A DNA stretch of 56,764 nucleotides, from the NCBI GenBank assembly GCA_027660625.1, contig JAQDNC010000014.1:1-56764 (forward strand), written 5' to 3'. A program made the position numbers and the translations under genes. Below the pieces are notes generated by a model. It did not search any database, was not told the DNA's origin, and saw only the letters and a program-made list of their open reading frames with translations. This DNA is from Coriobacteriaceae bacterium AM100-PB1-1D-6A. GTDB taxonomy: Bacteria > Actinomycetota > Coriobacteriia > Coriobacteriales > Coriobacteriaceae. Positions 15,942 to 23,533 of the stretch are shown piece by piece (position 1 is the first letter of the stretch; each line of letters opens with the position of its first letter).

Positions 15942-17312
15942 ATGCGCAGATCAATCGAGTCCGTTATCGAATCATGGGCGACAAAGGACGCCTCACGCCC
16001 CCTCCTCATCCGTGGTGCGCGACGCGTAGGCAAAACGTACGCTGCCGAGGAAATCGGCAGGCGAATCGCCGGCGATGCGTTTGTCAAACTCGACTTTCAG
16101 ACCGATCTTGAGCTGATCGCTCCGCTGTTCGATTGTCCCACCGACGACGTTGACACCATCGTGGCGCGGATTTCAGACTATAAACGCGCCCCCATTCGCA
16201 AAGAAACCACCTTCATCCTGTTTGACGAGGTGCAGCTCTGCGAACGGGCGCTCAACTCGCTTCGCTTTTTTTCGGGTTCGGGCTGGCGCATATGCGCGAC
16301 CGGCAGTCAGCTCGGCGTCGCCACGCGCAAACGTAAGCTGCCTTTTCCCAGCGGCGTTCGTCAAGAGACCATGCATCCTATGTCGTTCGAGGAGTTTCTC
16401 TGGGCGCTCGATGAGGAGCAGATGGCCGATGCCATTCGTACCCACGCCGGCACGCTCGAGACCTACGCCGCGCACCAAGCCGCGCTCAGCCTGTTTCATC
16501 GATACCAGATCGTGGGCGGCATGCCCGCCGCCGTCAACGCATATCGCAAGACGTTATCCATCGAGGATGCGCGCGTCGAGCAGCGCGAAATCAACGAGAC
16601 CTATACCGCCGATATGACCGACCCCGAAAACGGGATCAGCGGCGTGGCGGCACGCAAGGTCTGGCGCTCCATTCCGTCCCAGCTGCTGAGATCGTCCACA
16701 AAAAAATTCAAGTACTCCGAGGTCGAACGCGGAGGCCGTCGCGCCAAGCTTATCGAGCCGCTCGACTGGCTCGAAGGCGCCGGTATCATATCGGTCAACA
16801 ACCTGACCGAAGGCATCGAGCCTCCCCTCGTTCCCTTCGACGACGAAGATGGAAGTTTCTTTAAGGTCTATCTTCTCGATACCGGCCTCATGTTCTACAA
16901 ACTCGGCATCAACCCGAGGCTCTGGCTCGACCTCAAAGAAGATTCCGCCATAGCGCTATCTTCCGACTTCCGAGGCGCCCTGGCGGAAAACTCGGTCATG
17001 CAAGCATTTTCGGGTAACAGCTTGCAGACGTATTACTGGGTGCCGCCGTCGTCTTGGAAGACGACCGGCGAGCTCGATTTTCTACTTCAGACCGACCGTA
17101 TGGAAATCGTGCCCGTCGAGGTAAAGTCCGCACGCAACGTGCGCGCGAGAACCCTCGGGTCGTTCATGGACAAAGCCCGATCGCCATATGCCTACATTTT
17201 GTCCGAGAACAATTTTTTCCGCAGCGAAACCGATGACGGGCGCGAGCTACGCCACCTCCCCTTGTACGCAGCGGGCTTTATTGGAGCAAACTGCCTCAAG
17301 AGCAGTCTGTAA
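15942..17312 (+). CDS. AAA family ATPase with DUF4143 C-terminal domain, gene 1
   Basis: Predicted 456-residue ATPase of the AAA_14/DUF4143 type. Walker A is RGARRVGKTYAAEEIG near residue 24, Walker B is TFILFDEVQ near residue 90, and the sensor region reads WRICATGSQLGVATR. The C-terminal part holds a nuclease-like core (GELDFLL followed by VPVEVKS, the D...E-x-K pattern of the PD-(D/E)xK fold). The molecular role of the family is not established; members occur in many copies in gut bacteria and are sometimes called toxin- or mobility-related on weak evidence. A weak ribosome-binding site (GGAAAGG) precedes the start, and three 33-bp-spaced repeats lie directly upstream. Confidence 0.88.
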   Translation: MRRSIESVIESWATKDASRPLLIRGARRVGKTYAAEEIGRRIAGDAFVKLDFQTDLELIAPLFDCPTDDVDTIVARISDYKRAPIRKETTFILFDEVQLCERALNSLRFFSGSGWRICATGSQLGVATRKRKLPFPSGVRQETMHPMSFEEFLWALDEEQMADAIRTHAGTLETYAAHQAALSLFHRYQIVGGMPAAVNAYRKTLSIEDARVEQREINETYTADMTDPENGISGVAARKVWRSIPSQLLRSSTKKFKYSEVERGGRRAKLIEPLDWLEGAGIISVNNLTEGIEPPLVPFDDEDGSFFKVYLLDTGLMFYKLGINPRLWLDLKEDSAIALSSDFRGALAENSVMQAFSGNSLQTYYWVPPSSWKTTGELDFLLQTDRMEIVPVEVKSARNVRARTLGSFMDKARSPYAYILSENNFFRSETDDGRELRHLPLYAAGFIGANCLKSSL

Positions 17313-17345
17313 GCCCTGCACGACCGCCTAGAAAGGAAACCGCTC

Positions 17346-17792
17346 ATGCAACGCATACTGTTTATCTGCCATGGCAACATCTGTCGCTCGACGATGGCTG
17401 AGTCGGTGTTTACCGAGCTGGTGCGGCGCGCCGGGCGCGCGGGCGAGTTTGTCATTGACTCCGCTGCGACCTCGACCGAGGAGATCGGCAACCCGCCACA
17501 CCACGGTACCGTTGCCAAGCTGCGCGAGGTCGGGATTCCCGTCGTCGCACATCGTGCACGTCAGGTGCGTCGCGCGGAGTATGGCGACTGGGACCACATT
17601 GTCTATATGGACGACGAGAACGCGCGTGGCCTGCGTCGCATCTTTGGCGACGACCCCGACGGCAAGATTACGCGCATGCTCGATTGGACCGAGCGCCCCG
17701 GCGACGTGGCCGACCCCTGGTACACCGGCAATTTCGATGCCACCTACCGCGACGTACTCGACGGCTGCACCGCTATGCTCGAGCAGCTGTAG
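17346..17792 (+). CDS. low-molecular-weight protein tyrosine phosphatase
   Basis: Cytoplasmic phosphatase of 148 residues. The P-loop CHGNICRS (C-x5-R-S) lies at residues 9-16 directly after the first beta strand, and the general-acid Asp is in VADPWYTGNF near residue 122. The length is normal. The start has AAAGGA about 8 bases upstream. It lies 33 bp after ATPase gene 1 and may be read through from it, and it converges on ATPase gene 2. Targets could be protein phosphotyrosine or phosphoarginine; the sequence does not decide. Confidence 0.95.
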   Translation: MQRILFICHGNICRSTMAESVFTELVRRAGRAGEFVIDSAATSTEEIGNPPHHGTVAKLREVGIPVVAHRARQVRRAEYGDWDHIVYMDDENARGLRRIFGDDPDGKITRMLDWTERPGDVADPWYTGNFDATYRDVLDGCTAMLEQL

Positions 17793-17838
17793 GCAATCGA
17801 GGTCGCGGGCCACGCCTTTGTCACATCCGGGACTAGCC

Positions 17839-19200
17839 CTAGACCGGCTTGACCTCCAGCTTTATCCCCTCGGCGCAGGAGTCGCCCAAAACATCCGAAA
17901 GGGCCCAGGTCGCATATAGCGGCAAATAGAGAACCGCTCCGTTGCGCTCAACGTTGCCTCTCGAGAAAACAATCCCGAGCCTTACGCCATATTCAGCCGT
18001 ATCAAGCACATGACCGAGCGCAGCGTGCGCGTGGTAATAGGAGCCCGATTTAACCTCGATCGGAACAGCCGTCCCATCCGGTCCATCGACCACAAAGTCC
18101 ACTTCACCGCGCTTTTTTGTCTGATAGTAGTAAAGCTGGCGATTTTGGGCAGCCAGCTGCTGGGCCACCACGTTTTCGTAAATGCCGCCCAGCTTGGGCT
18201 CCTTGCTATCAAGATACGCCGCTTGGGCGACTCCGACGGGGTAGCGCGCCATCAACATGCCCGTATCCGATTGATATAGCTTGAACTGCGATGGCCGTGC
18301 CGTCTTGAGCAAGGGCGATTTTGGCTCGGTTACGATATCGGCTTTGAGAGCAACGCCGGCATCGACAAGCCATACAAAATCTCGCTGATACTTCTCGTAG
18401 TGAGCCTTGGGGTCAATGGAATTGAGCACGAAGCGCTTGTTTTCGCCCTCGAGCATAATAGGGAGCTGATCGTAAATGCTCTGCACCTGAAGGGCTCGCC
18501 CGCTTGCATACTTGGAGATATCCCGCCGGTACTGTTCGTTGAGCTCTGACTGTAGCTGACGAACAGAGGCAAGGTCGCCCTGCGTGTCAAGGAAACGCTG
18601 CACGACCTCCGGCATTCCGCCGACAACGGTATAGGTCCTGAAGTTTGCCATCATCGCGTCATGAATGTAATCAGGAACGGGCCTCTCGCTGATACACGCG
18701 TCACGTATCGTTTGGCGAGCCCCCTCGCTCACCCCGGTTGCCCAGCAAAACTCCTCAAAATCGAGCGGGAACATCCTAAGCTCGTGGACATACCCCACGG
18801 GATAGGACCTGACGCCCTTGAACTGAGTCCCGAGCATTGACCCCGAAAACGCCCAGCGGCACCTCCCGTCCTCAACAAGGAACTTTGCCATCGTCATGAT
18901 GTCGGGGGCCTCTTGGACCTCATCGATAAACACGAGCGTTTTGCCTGGCGCAATCGACTTTCCCGAAAGAAGCGTCACCCTGCTGATGAAATCATCGGCA
19001 TTCCGCGCCTCGAGAAGAGCATCTTTTGCCTGGCGGTTTTCCATGAGGTTAAGCTCGATGTAGGTTGCATGGTTGGCTTTGCCAAATGCGCGAATCGAAT
19101 AGCTTTTGCCAATCTGGCGAGAACCCGTAATGAACAAGGCCTTTTGCTCGGAAGACTTCAGCCAACGCTCCAGCTCTGCCGCTATTTTCCTGCGCAGCAT
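17839..19200 (-). CDS. AAA family ATPase with DUF4143 C-terminal domain, gene 2
   Basis: Second member of the AAA_14/DUF4143 family, 453 residues, only distantly similar to gene 1. Walker A is TGSRQIGKSYSIRAFG near residue 25, Walker B is TLVFIDEVQEAPDI near residue 87, and the sensor region is WAFSGSMLGTQF. The C-terminus has the nuclease-like GEVDFVV and VPIEVKSGSY pair. I place the start at MLRRKI, which has GGGGAG 5 bases upstream, rather than the ATG 8 codons earlier, which overlaps the first upstream repeat and has no ribosome-binding site. Function unknown. It is convergent with the phosphatase gene. Confidence 0.88.
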   Translation of the reverse strand: MLRRKIAAELERWLKSSEQKALFITGSRQIGKSYSIRAFGKANHATYIELNLMENRQAKDALLEARNADDFISRVTLLSGKSIAPGKTLVFIDEVQEAPDIMTMAKFLVEDGRCRWAFSGSMLGTQFKGVRSYPVGYVHELRMFPLDFEEFCWATGVSEGARQTIRDACISERPVPDYIHDAMMANFRTYTVVGGMPEVVQRFLDTQGDLASVRQLQSELNEQYRRDISKYASGRALQVQSIYDQLPIMLEGENKRFVLNSIDPKAHYEKYQRDFVWLVDAGVALKADIVTEPKSPLLKTARPSQFKLYQSDTGMLMARYPVGVAQAAYLDSKEPKLGGIYENVVAQQLAAQNRQLYYYQTKKRGEVDFVVDGPDGTAVPIEVKSGSYYHAHAALGHVLDTAEYGVRLGIVFSRGNVERNGAVLYLPLYATWALSDVLGDSCAEGIKLEVKPV

Positions 19201-19224
19201 AGGCTCTCCCCTCGGTGTCATCAA

Positions 19225-19310
19225 ATGAAATGCAAAGTTTTATACGCTTGATTATCAATGAAACGCAGAATTTTTAGAACCTAAAATCTGATGAAATGCA
19301 GAGATTTGAG
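19225..19310 (-). repeat. three 33-bp-period repeats upstream of AAA/DUF4143 gene 2
   Basis: Read on the plus strand, copies start at 19225, 19258 and 19291, exactly 33 bp apart. They begin atgaaatgcaaag, atgaaacgcagaa and atgaaatgcagag. The repeat sequence is unrelated to that ahead of gene 1, but copy number and period are the same. A possible -10 box for the minus strand (TATAAA, 19239-19244) falls between the copies, so occupancy would block the promoter. Confidence 0.85.
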
Positions 19311-19343
19311 ATTATAAGCAAAAAGAAGGGACACCACCCGCGA

Positions 19344-19376
19344 ATGTGACAAAAGAACTGTCCCTTTGTCACATTG
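19344..19376. repeat. TGTGACAAAGGG palindrome, copy 3
   Basis: Intergenic palindrome (aatgtgacaaaag ... cctttgtcacatt) ending 8 bp beyond the stop of the small Cys-rich gene at 19384. It is a member of the dispersed family and could help end that transcript, though no T-run follows. Confidence 0.75.
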
Positions 19377-19383
19377 CGCTCAG

Positions 19384-19713
19384 CTACTCGTCGACGACCT
19401 CGGCAAGCCAAACGTTCAGCGTATCGACCTCGGGGCAGCAGAACTTTGCCGTACCGGGCTCGTTGCCAGGCACGGTTCCGCCGTAGCGCAGGATATCGAT
19501 ATAGGGAAAGCCCACGTGACAGGCCATAGCGCACATCTTGCCGCGGTCTCGATCGAAGTCGAAGACGTCTCCCGGCTTGTGACCATGGTGACAACGGCAC
19601 GCACCCAGCTGGTCCACGCAGCTCACGCGGATACGCGGACGCTTGCCACGCGGCGCACCGAGCGGCCCGTTCTCGCCCGCAGGCTTGACGCCGCCCTCGC
19701 CGGCGTTACTCAT
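19384..19713 (-). CDS. TIGR04076 family protein, small and Cys-rich
   Basis: 109-residue cytoplasmic protein. The core matches the TIGR04076 pattern as I know it: an early Cys, GHKPGDVFDF, a Cys-Ala element (MCAMACH), a ...ILRYGG turn and FCCPEV near the end. Several Cys and His residues (RVSCVDQLGACRCHHGHK) suggest metal binding. No function is established for the family. Its ATG overlaps the last codons of the pyridoxal kinase gene by 8 bp, so it is very likely co-translated with it. Confidence 0.85.
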   Translation of the reverse strand: MSNAGEGGVKPAGENGPLGAPRGKRPRIRVSCVDQLGACRCHHGHKPGDVFDFDRDRGKMCAMACHVGFPYIDILRYGGTVPGNEPGTAKFCCPEVDTLNVWLAEVVDE

Positions 19714-20530
19714 GGTCGATCACATCCAGGCAGGCCTCGATGGGAAGGCCGGCCGACTTGTCTTCTTGGTCGGCATTGCGCTCGATAAGCTCGGCCACCA
19801 CACGCATGGCGTCGGTCGTCGCACGCTGTAAGCTCCAGCCGGCCATAACGCGACCCACGAGCACCGACGAGAACGTATCGCCCGTGCCCGGGAAATACAC
19901 CGGGATCAGCTCAAAGGGAATCGTGAAGTACTCTCCCGCCACATGGTCGTAGCCGATGACGGCACTCGCCCCGTCGACCTTCGCGCTCGTAATGACCACC
20001 GACTTGGCGCCCAGCGCGAGCATGGCGTCCACGAGCGCACGAGCCTCATCGGCCGTAATCTGCTCGGCCATAGGCGTATCGGTGAGCAGACACGCCTCGG
20101 TATAGTTGGGCACCGCGTAGTCGGCGCACTCGACCAGGCTGCGCATAAGGCCGATGGTCGATTCGGGCACGCCGGCGTAGAGCCTGCCGTTGTCGGCCAT
20201 GATGGGGTCGACGAACACCTTGGTGCCCTTTTGCGCACGGCGGTGGCAAAAGTCCGAGATAATGCGCGTCTCTTCCTCGGTCACGATAAAGCCGGTCGAG
20301 ATGGCGTCGAACTCAAAGCCGAGCTCCTCCCAGATAGCGAGGCTTTGGCGGACATACTCCGTGGTGTCGTGGATGTAGAACTTGGGGTAGTTGAGCGTAT
20401 CGGAAACGAGGGCCGTCGGCAGGTTGTGGATGCGATAGCCCATGTGCGACAGCACCGGCAGCATGGCAGAAAGCGCAACCTTACCGTAACCGCACATATC
20501 GTTGATCAGCAGCAGCTGAGTGTTCTTCAT
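19706..20530 (-). CDS. pyridoxal/pyridoxamine kinase (ribokinase-like)
   Basis: PfkB-fold vitamer kinase of 274 residues that phosphorylates pyridoxal, pyridoxamine or pyridoxine at the 5' hydroxyl. Features are the N-terminal LLINDMCGYGKVALSAMLPV, the early VSDTLNYPKF block, and the anion-hole/catalytic FPGTGDTFSSVLVG near residue 225. The start MKNTQLLL has GGGGGA about 6 bases upstream; the long open frame beyond it is not supported. PdxY/PdxK and ThiD share this fold, and pyridoxamine kinase is the best fit to length and motifs. The overlapping downstream gene encodes the TIGR04076 protein. Confidence 0.88.
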   Translation of the reverse strand: MKNTQLLLINDMCGYGKVALSAMLPVLSHMGYRIHNLPTALVSDTLNYPKFYIHDTTEYVRQSLAIWEELGFEFDAISTGFIVTEEETRIISDFCHRRAQKGTKVFVDPIMADNGRLYAGVPESTIGLMRSLVECADYAVPNYTEACLLTDTPMAEQITADEARALVDAMLALGAKSVVITSAKVDGASAVIGYDHVAGEYFTIPFELIPVYFPGTGDTFSSVLVGRVMAGWSLQRATTDAMRVVAELIERNADQEDKSAGLPIEACLDVIDHE

Positions 20531-20710
20531 GAGTGTCCCCCTTGGGTCGGGCGCGGCGCGACGGCGCCATAGTGCGACTAAGTGTAGCGCAGGGGGCGTT
20601 GCGAGCGAAGGCGAGCGGTACGAAGGGCAAATTGTTGCGGAAAGGTTTCGGAGATGAGAGGCAAATCGCGGCGGTGGCGGCACGGTAGCTGCCATCTATT
20701 TACTACCATT
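20531..20710. other. intergenic region before palindrome
   Basis: Together with the next two elements this belongs to a 690-bp gap between the pyridoxal kinase start and marR. No open frame here has a ribosome-binding site or protein-like character. It should contain the promoter of the kinase gene on the minus strand. Confidence 0.5.
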
Positions 20711-20866
20711 CCAAAACTATGCCGGATTACTACGGTAAACCGTCAGTCTCCAACCACAACAAATTGCACTCCGGCAAAACCGCAGATAGACAGCTTGTGA
20801 TTTTCCGAAAAACAATGCCGAGGTCTGAGATTTCGAATTCATCGTAGTAATCCGGCATAGTTTTGG
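20711..20866 (+). repeat. 156-bp element with 24-bp perfect terminal inverted repeats
   Basis: Arms 20711-20734 and 20843-20866 are perfect complements over 24 bp. The interior carries gcagatagacagcttg (20782-20797) followed by a gattttc segment, both shared with a related element at 30275-30437. No open frame is present. The pair could be a small non-autonomous mobile element or a structured RNA; no target-site duplication is obvious. Confidence 0.7.
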
Positions 20867-20981
20867 ACAAAGCAACTTCGGAAGGGTGTCACCGCAGCCC
20901 AAAATGATCCGTTATCCTCCGTCCCCCACGGATCACTCAAATGCCAACCCAGGCAGCGCTGCAGATTGAGGACGGACAGCG

Positions 20982-21121
20982 AAAGCGTTCCTAAGCGAGC
21001 AAGGTGGCGTGAAAGAGGAGGGCATAGGCCTTGTGGCCATGCCCGACGATTGAACGCCAGATTGCCGCTTAGGAACGTTTGCAGCGTCGAGCGGTTACTG
21101 CGTTTGGTAAAACGCCGTAAC
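20982..21121 (+). ncRNA. candidate structured RNA, copy 2 of 2
   Basis: Same fold as the element at 332-471. P1 pairs 20983-20997 with 21066-21080 with one G-U pair, P2 pairs 21005-21010 with 21054-21059, P3 is a hairpin at 21021-21043, and P4 is at 21094-21121. Compared with copy 1, two adjacent P1 pairs change from C-G to T-A and one P2 pair changes from A-T to G-C with both partners altered, while the P3 sequence is completely replaced but still pairs. The joining segments stay identical. It ends 18 bp before the -35 box of the marR promoter on the same strand. Confidence 0.6.
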
Positions 21122-21138
21122 TTAATAAGTTTGGTACC

Positions 21139-21167
21139 TTGACATTCATTTCTCACGCTCCTAAATT
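21139..21167 (+). promoter_or_regulatory. marR-ABC operon promoter
   Basis: A -35 box TTGACA (21139-21144) and a -10 box TAAATT (21162-21167) are separated by 17 bp. The marR start codon is 55 bp downstream. The -10 box touches the left arm of the inverted repeat described next. Confidence 0.75.
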
Positions 21168-21201
21168 AGTTAGGCACAAAACAATTTCACTACCTAACTA
21201 A
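21166..21201. promoter_or_regulatory. probable MarR operator
   Basis: A perfect 9-bp inverted repeat, TTAGTTAGG (21166-21174) and CCTAACTAA (21193-21201), overlaps the end of the -10 box and the likely transcription start. This is a typical position for autorepression by the MarR protein encoded next. Confidence 0.7.
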
Positions 21202-21222
21202 AGAGAGGAGCGAAGCATAGAT

Positions 21223-21726
21223 ATGTGTGTTGAACCACTCGTCCTTCCGCATGAGCCCGGCGGTGACCCGTCGCAACCGGTAGACATACCCGAAGCGGTC
21301 AGCGCCGAAGACAAACTCGCCAAGCGCATCCTGAGCGGTCTGGGCTTTTGCGGCCATTACATGCACTTTCATGGCGGAGGCGTATCCGGCAAGGCGCCCA
21401 TCATCTGCCTGCTGGCCAAGCAGCCCGGCGGCGAGATGTCGCAGCAGGAACTCGGCATGCACTTTGACCTCAAGCCGGGGTCGCTTTCCGAGATCTTGTC
21501 CAAGCTCGAGGTCAACGGCCTCATTGAGCGCAGCCGTAACCCCAAGGATCGACGGCAACTCACCATTCGCCTGACCGAAACCGGCCGGGAAAACGCCCGC
21601 ATCGACCAGGCCGCCCGCATTCGCTTTAGAGAACGGGCCTTTAGCGCGCTCACCCACGACGAGCGCGAGGACCTCGCCGAAATGCTCGAGAAAATCCGCA
21701 AAACTTGGGAGGAACTGGATGATTAA
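21223..21726 (+). CDS. MarR family transcriptional regulator
   Basis: Winged-helix repressor of 167 residues and first gene of the exporter operon. The recognition part reads GEMSQQELGMHFDLKPGSLS, followed by the wing (GLIERSRNPKDRRQLTIRLT); hydrophobic helices at both ends would form the dimer interface. A GAGAGGAG site lies about 12 bases before the ATG, rather far. Its gene overlaps the first ABC gene by 8 bp. By family behaviour it should repress this operon until a drug-like ligand releases it, and an inverted repeat over the promoter fits that. Confidence 0.93.
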   Translation: MCVEPLVLPHEPGGDPSQPVDIPEAVSAEDKLAKRILSGLGFCGHYMHFHGGGVSGKAPIICLLAKQPGGEMSQQELGMHFDLKPGSLSEILSKLEVNGLIERSRNPKDRRQLTIRLTETGRENARIDQAARIRFRERAFSALTHDEREDLAEMLEKIRKTWEELDD

Positions 21727-23533
21727 AACCCTCATGGGCAGCATCCGCGACTATATGAAAGTCACCGTTGCCACGCCGTTGCTCGTGCTTGGCGAGGTGC
21801 TCTGCGAGATGCTGATTCCATTTATCACCGCCAACCTGATCGACGCCATCAAAGACGGCGCCACCGTAGCCGAGATGCTTCCCACCGCAGGCTTTTTGGT
21901 GCTCATCGCGCTGACGTCGCTTGCTTTCGGTGCCGCTGCCGGCATCACCTGCAGCCATGCGAGTTGCGGCTTCGCCAAGAACCTGCGTCACGACCTGTTC
22001 TACAAGATCCAGACGTTCAGCTTTGCCAACATCGATGAGTTCTCGAGCTCCTCGCTCGTCACGCGCCTGACCACCGATATCAACAACGTGCAGCAGGCCT
22101 TTATGATGATCATCCGCATCGCCGTGCGCGCGCCGCTGGTATTGATCTTCGCCTTTACCATGGCATTTATCATGGGCGGCAGCGTTGCCATGGTCTACCT
22201 GGTCATCATTCCGCTGCTGGGCTTTGGACTGTTCTTTATCATCTTTAAGGTGCGCCCCATCTTCTCGCGCGTGTTCCACAAGTACGATGCCCTTAACGAG
22301 TCCGTCGAGGAAAACGTCACCGGCATGCGCGTGGTTAAAAGCTACGTGCGCGAAGACTTTGAGAAGGAGAAGTTTGCGACCGCCGCGCGCGACGTCCAGA
22401 TGGACTTCACCCGCGCCGAGAAGCTGCTCGCCTTTAACAACCCCATGATGAATATCTGCGTCAACGGCGCGTTTGTCGTCATCATCTACCTGGGCTCCAA
22501 GCTCATCATCACGAGCCAGGGCACGCTGTTCGACGTGGGCCAGCTCTCCTCGATCTTTACCTATGGCTTCCAGATCCTCATGAGCCTGATGCAGCTGTCG
22601 ATGATCTTTGTCATGGTGACCATGGCCGACGAATCGGCGCACCGCATTACCGAGGTGCTGGCCGCCGAGCCCACGATCGCCAATCCCGCCGAGCCCATGC
22701 TCGAGGTTGCCGACGGCTCCATCGACTTTGACCACGTGAACTTTAAGTATTCCGCGCATGCAAAGCGCCAGGCGCTCGACGATATCGACCTGCACATTAA
22801 GAGCGGCGAGACCATCGGCATCATCGGCGGCACCGGCTCGGCCAAGTCCACGCTTGTAAACCTCATCGCCCGTCTGTACGACACCACCGAGGGTACCGTG
22901 CGCGTGGGCGGCGTGGATGTGCGCGACTACGACTTGGACGCCCTGCGCCACCAGGTGGCCATGGTGCTGCAGAAAAACGTGCTGTTTAGCGGCACGATTG
23001 CCGAGAACCTGCGTTGGGGCGACCCGAACGCCACCGACGAGGAAGTCCGCGAGGCGGCACATCTGGCCTGCGCCGACGAGTTTGTCGACGGCTTCCCCAA
23101 GGGCTATGACACCTGGATCGAACAGGGCGGCTCCAATGTCTCCGGCGGTCAGAAGCAGCGTCTGTGCATTGCGCGTGCCCTGCTGCGTCGCCCCAAGATC
23201 TTGATCCTGGACGACTCCACCAGCGCCGTCGACACCAAGACCGACGCCAAGATCCGCGCGGGGCTGGCAAGCTATCTGCCCAACACGACCAAGCTCATCA
23301 TCGCCCAGCGCATCAGCTCCGTGCAGGACGCCGATCGCATCATCGTCATGGAGGGTGGCCGCATCGCGCAGATCGGCAACCACGATGAGCTGCTTAAGAC
23401 GAGCGAGATCTACCGCGAGACCTTTACCTCGCAAAGCAAGATGTCTGCCGAGGGCGAAGGGGCCGTCGAGGCCGACACCGAGGCATCCGTAACGCAAGCT
23501 CAGACCCAGGAAGGAGGCGAGGCACATGAGTAA
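21719..23533 (+). CDS. ABC exporter half-transporter with degenerate ATP site
   Basis: Type IV ABC exporter subunit of 604 residues: six membrane helices (residues about 15-310) then a nucleotide-binding domain. Walker A is GGTGSAKST, the signature is NVSGGQKQR, Walker B ends LILDDSTSAVD with Asp where the catalytic Glu belongs, and the switch position is Gln (IIAQRISS) instead of His. This pattern is known from the non-canonical partner in heterodimeric exporters such as TM287/288 and BmrCD. The gene overlaps marR and the next ABC gene by 8 bp at each end. The C-terminal 30 residues form an acidic tail. A role in multidrug or peptide efflux is likely. Confidence 0.93.
   Translation: MIKTLMGSIRDYMKVTVATPLLVLGEVLCEMLIPFITANLIDAIKDGATVAEMLPTAGFLVLIALTSLAFGAAAGITCSHASCGFAKNLRHDLFYKIQTFSFANIDEFSSSSLVTRLTTDINNVQQAFMMIIRIAVRAPLVLIFAFTMAFIMGGSVAMVYLVIIPLLGFGLFFIIFKVRPIFSRVFHKYDALNESVEENVTGMRVVKSYVREDFEKEKFATAARDVQMDFTRAEKLLAFNNPMMNICVNGAFVVIIYLGSKLIITSQGTLFDVGQLSSIFTYGFQILMSLMQLSMIFVMVTMADESAHRITEVLAAEPTIANPAEPMLEVADGSIDFDHVNFKYSAHAKRQALDDIDLHIKSGETIGIIGGTGSAKSTLVNLIARLYDTTEGTVRVGGVDVRDYDLDALRHQVAMVLQKNVLFSGTIAENLRWGDPNATDEEVREAAHLACADEFVDGFPKGYDTWIEQGGSNVSGGQKQRLCIARALLRRPKILILDDSTSAVDTKTDAKIRAGLASYLPNTTKLIIAQRISSVQDADRIIVMEGGRIAQIGNHDELLKTSEIYRETFTSQSKMSAEGEGAVEADTEASVTQAQTQEGGEAHE

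Noticed and set aside
20711..20866. Insertion sequence with terminal inverted repeats
   Set aside because: There is no transposase frame inside 156 bp and no clear target-site duplication; it is kept as a palindromic element.
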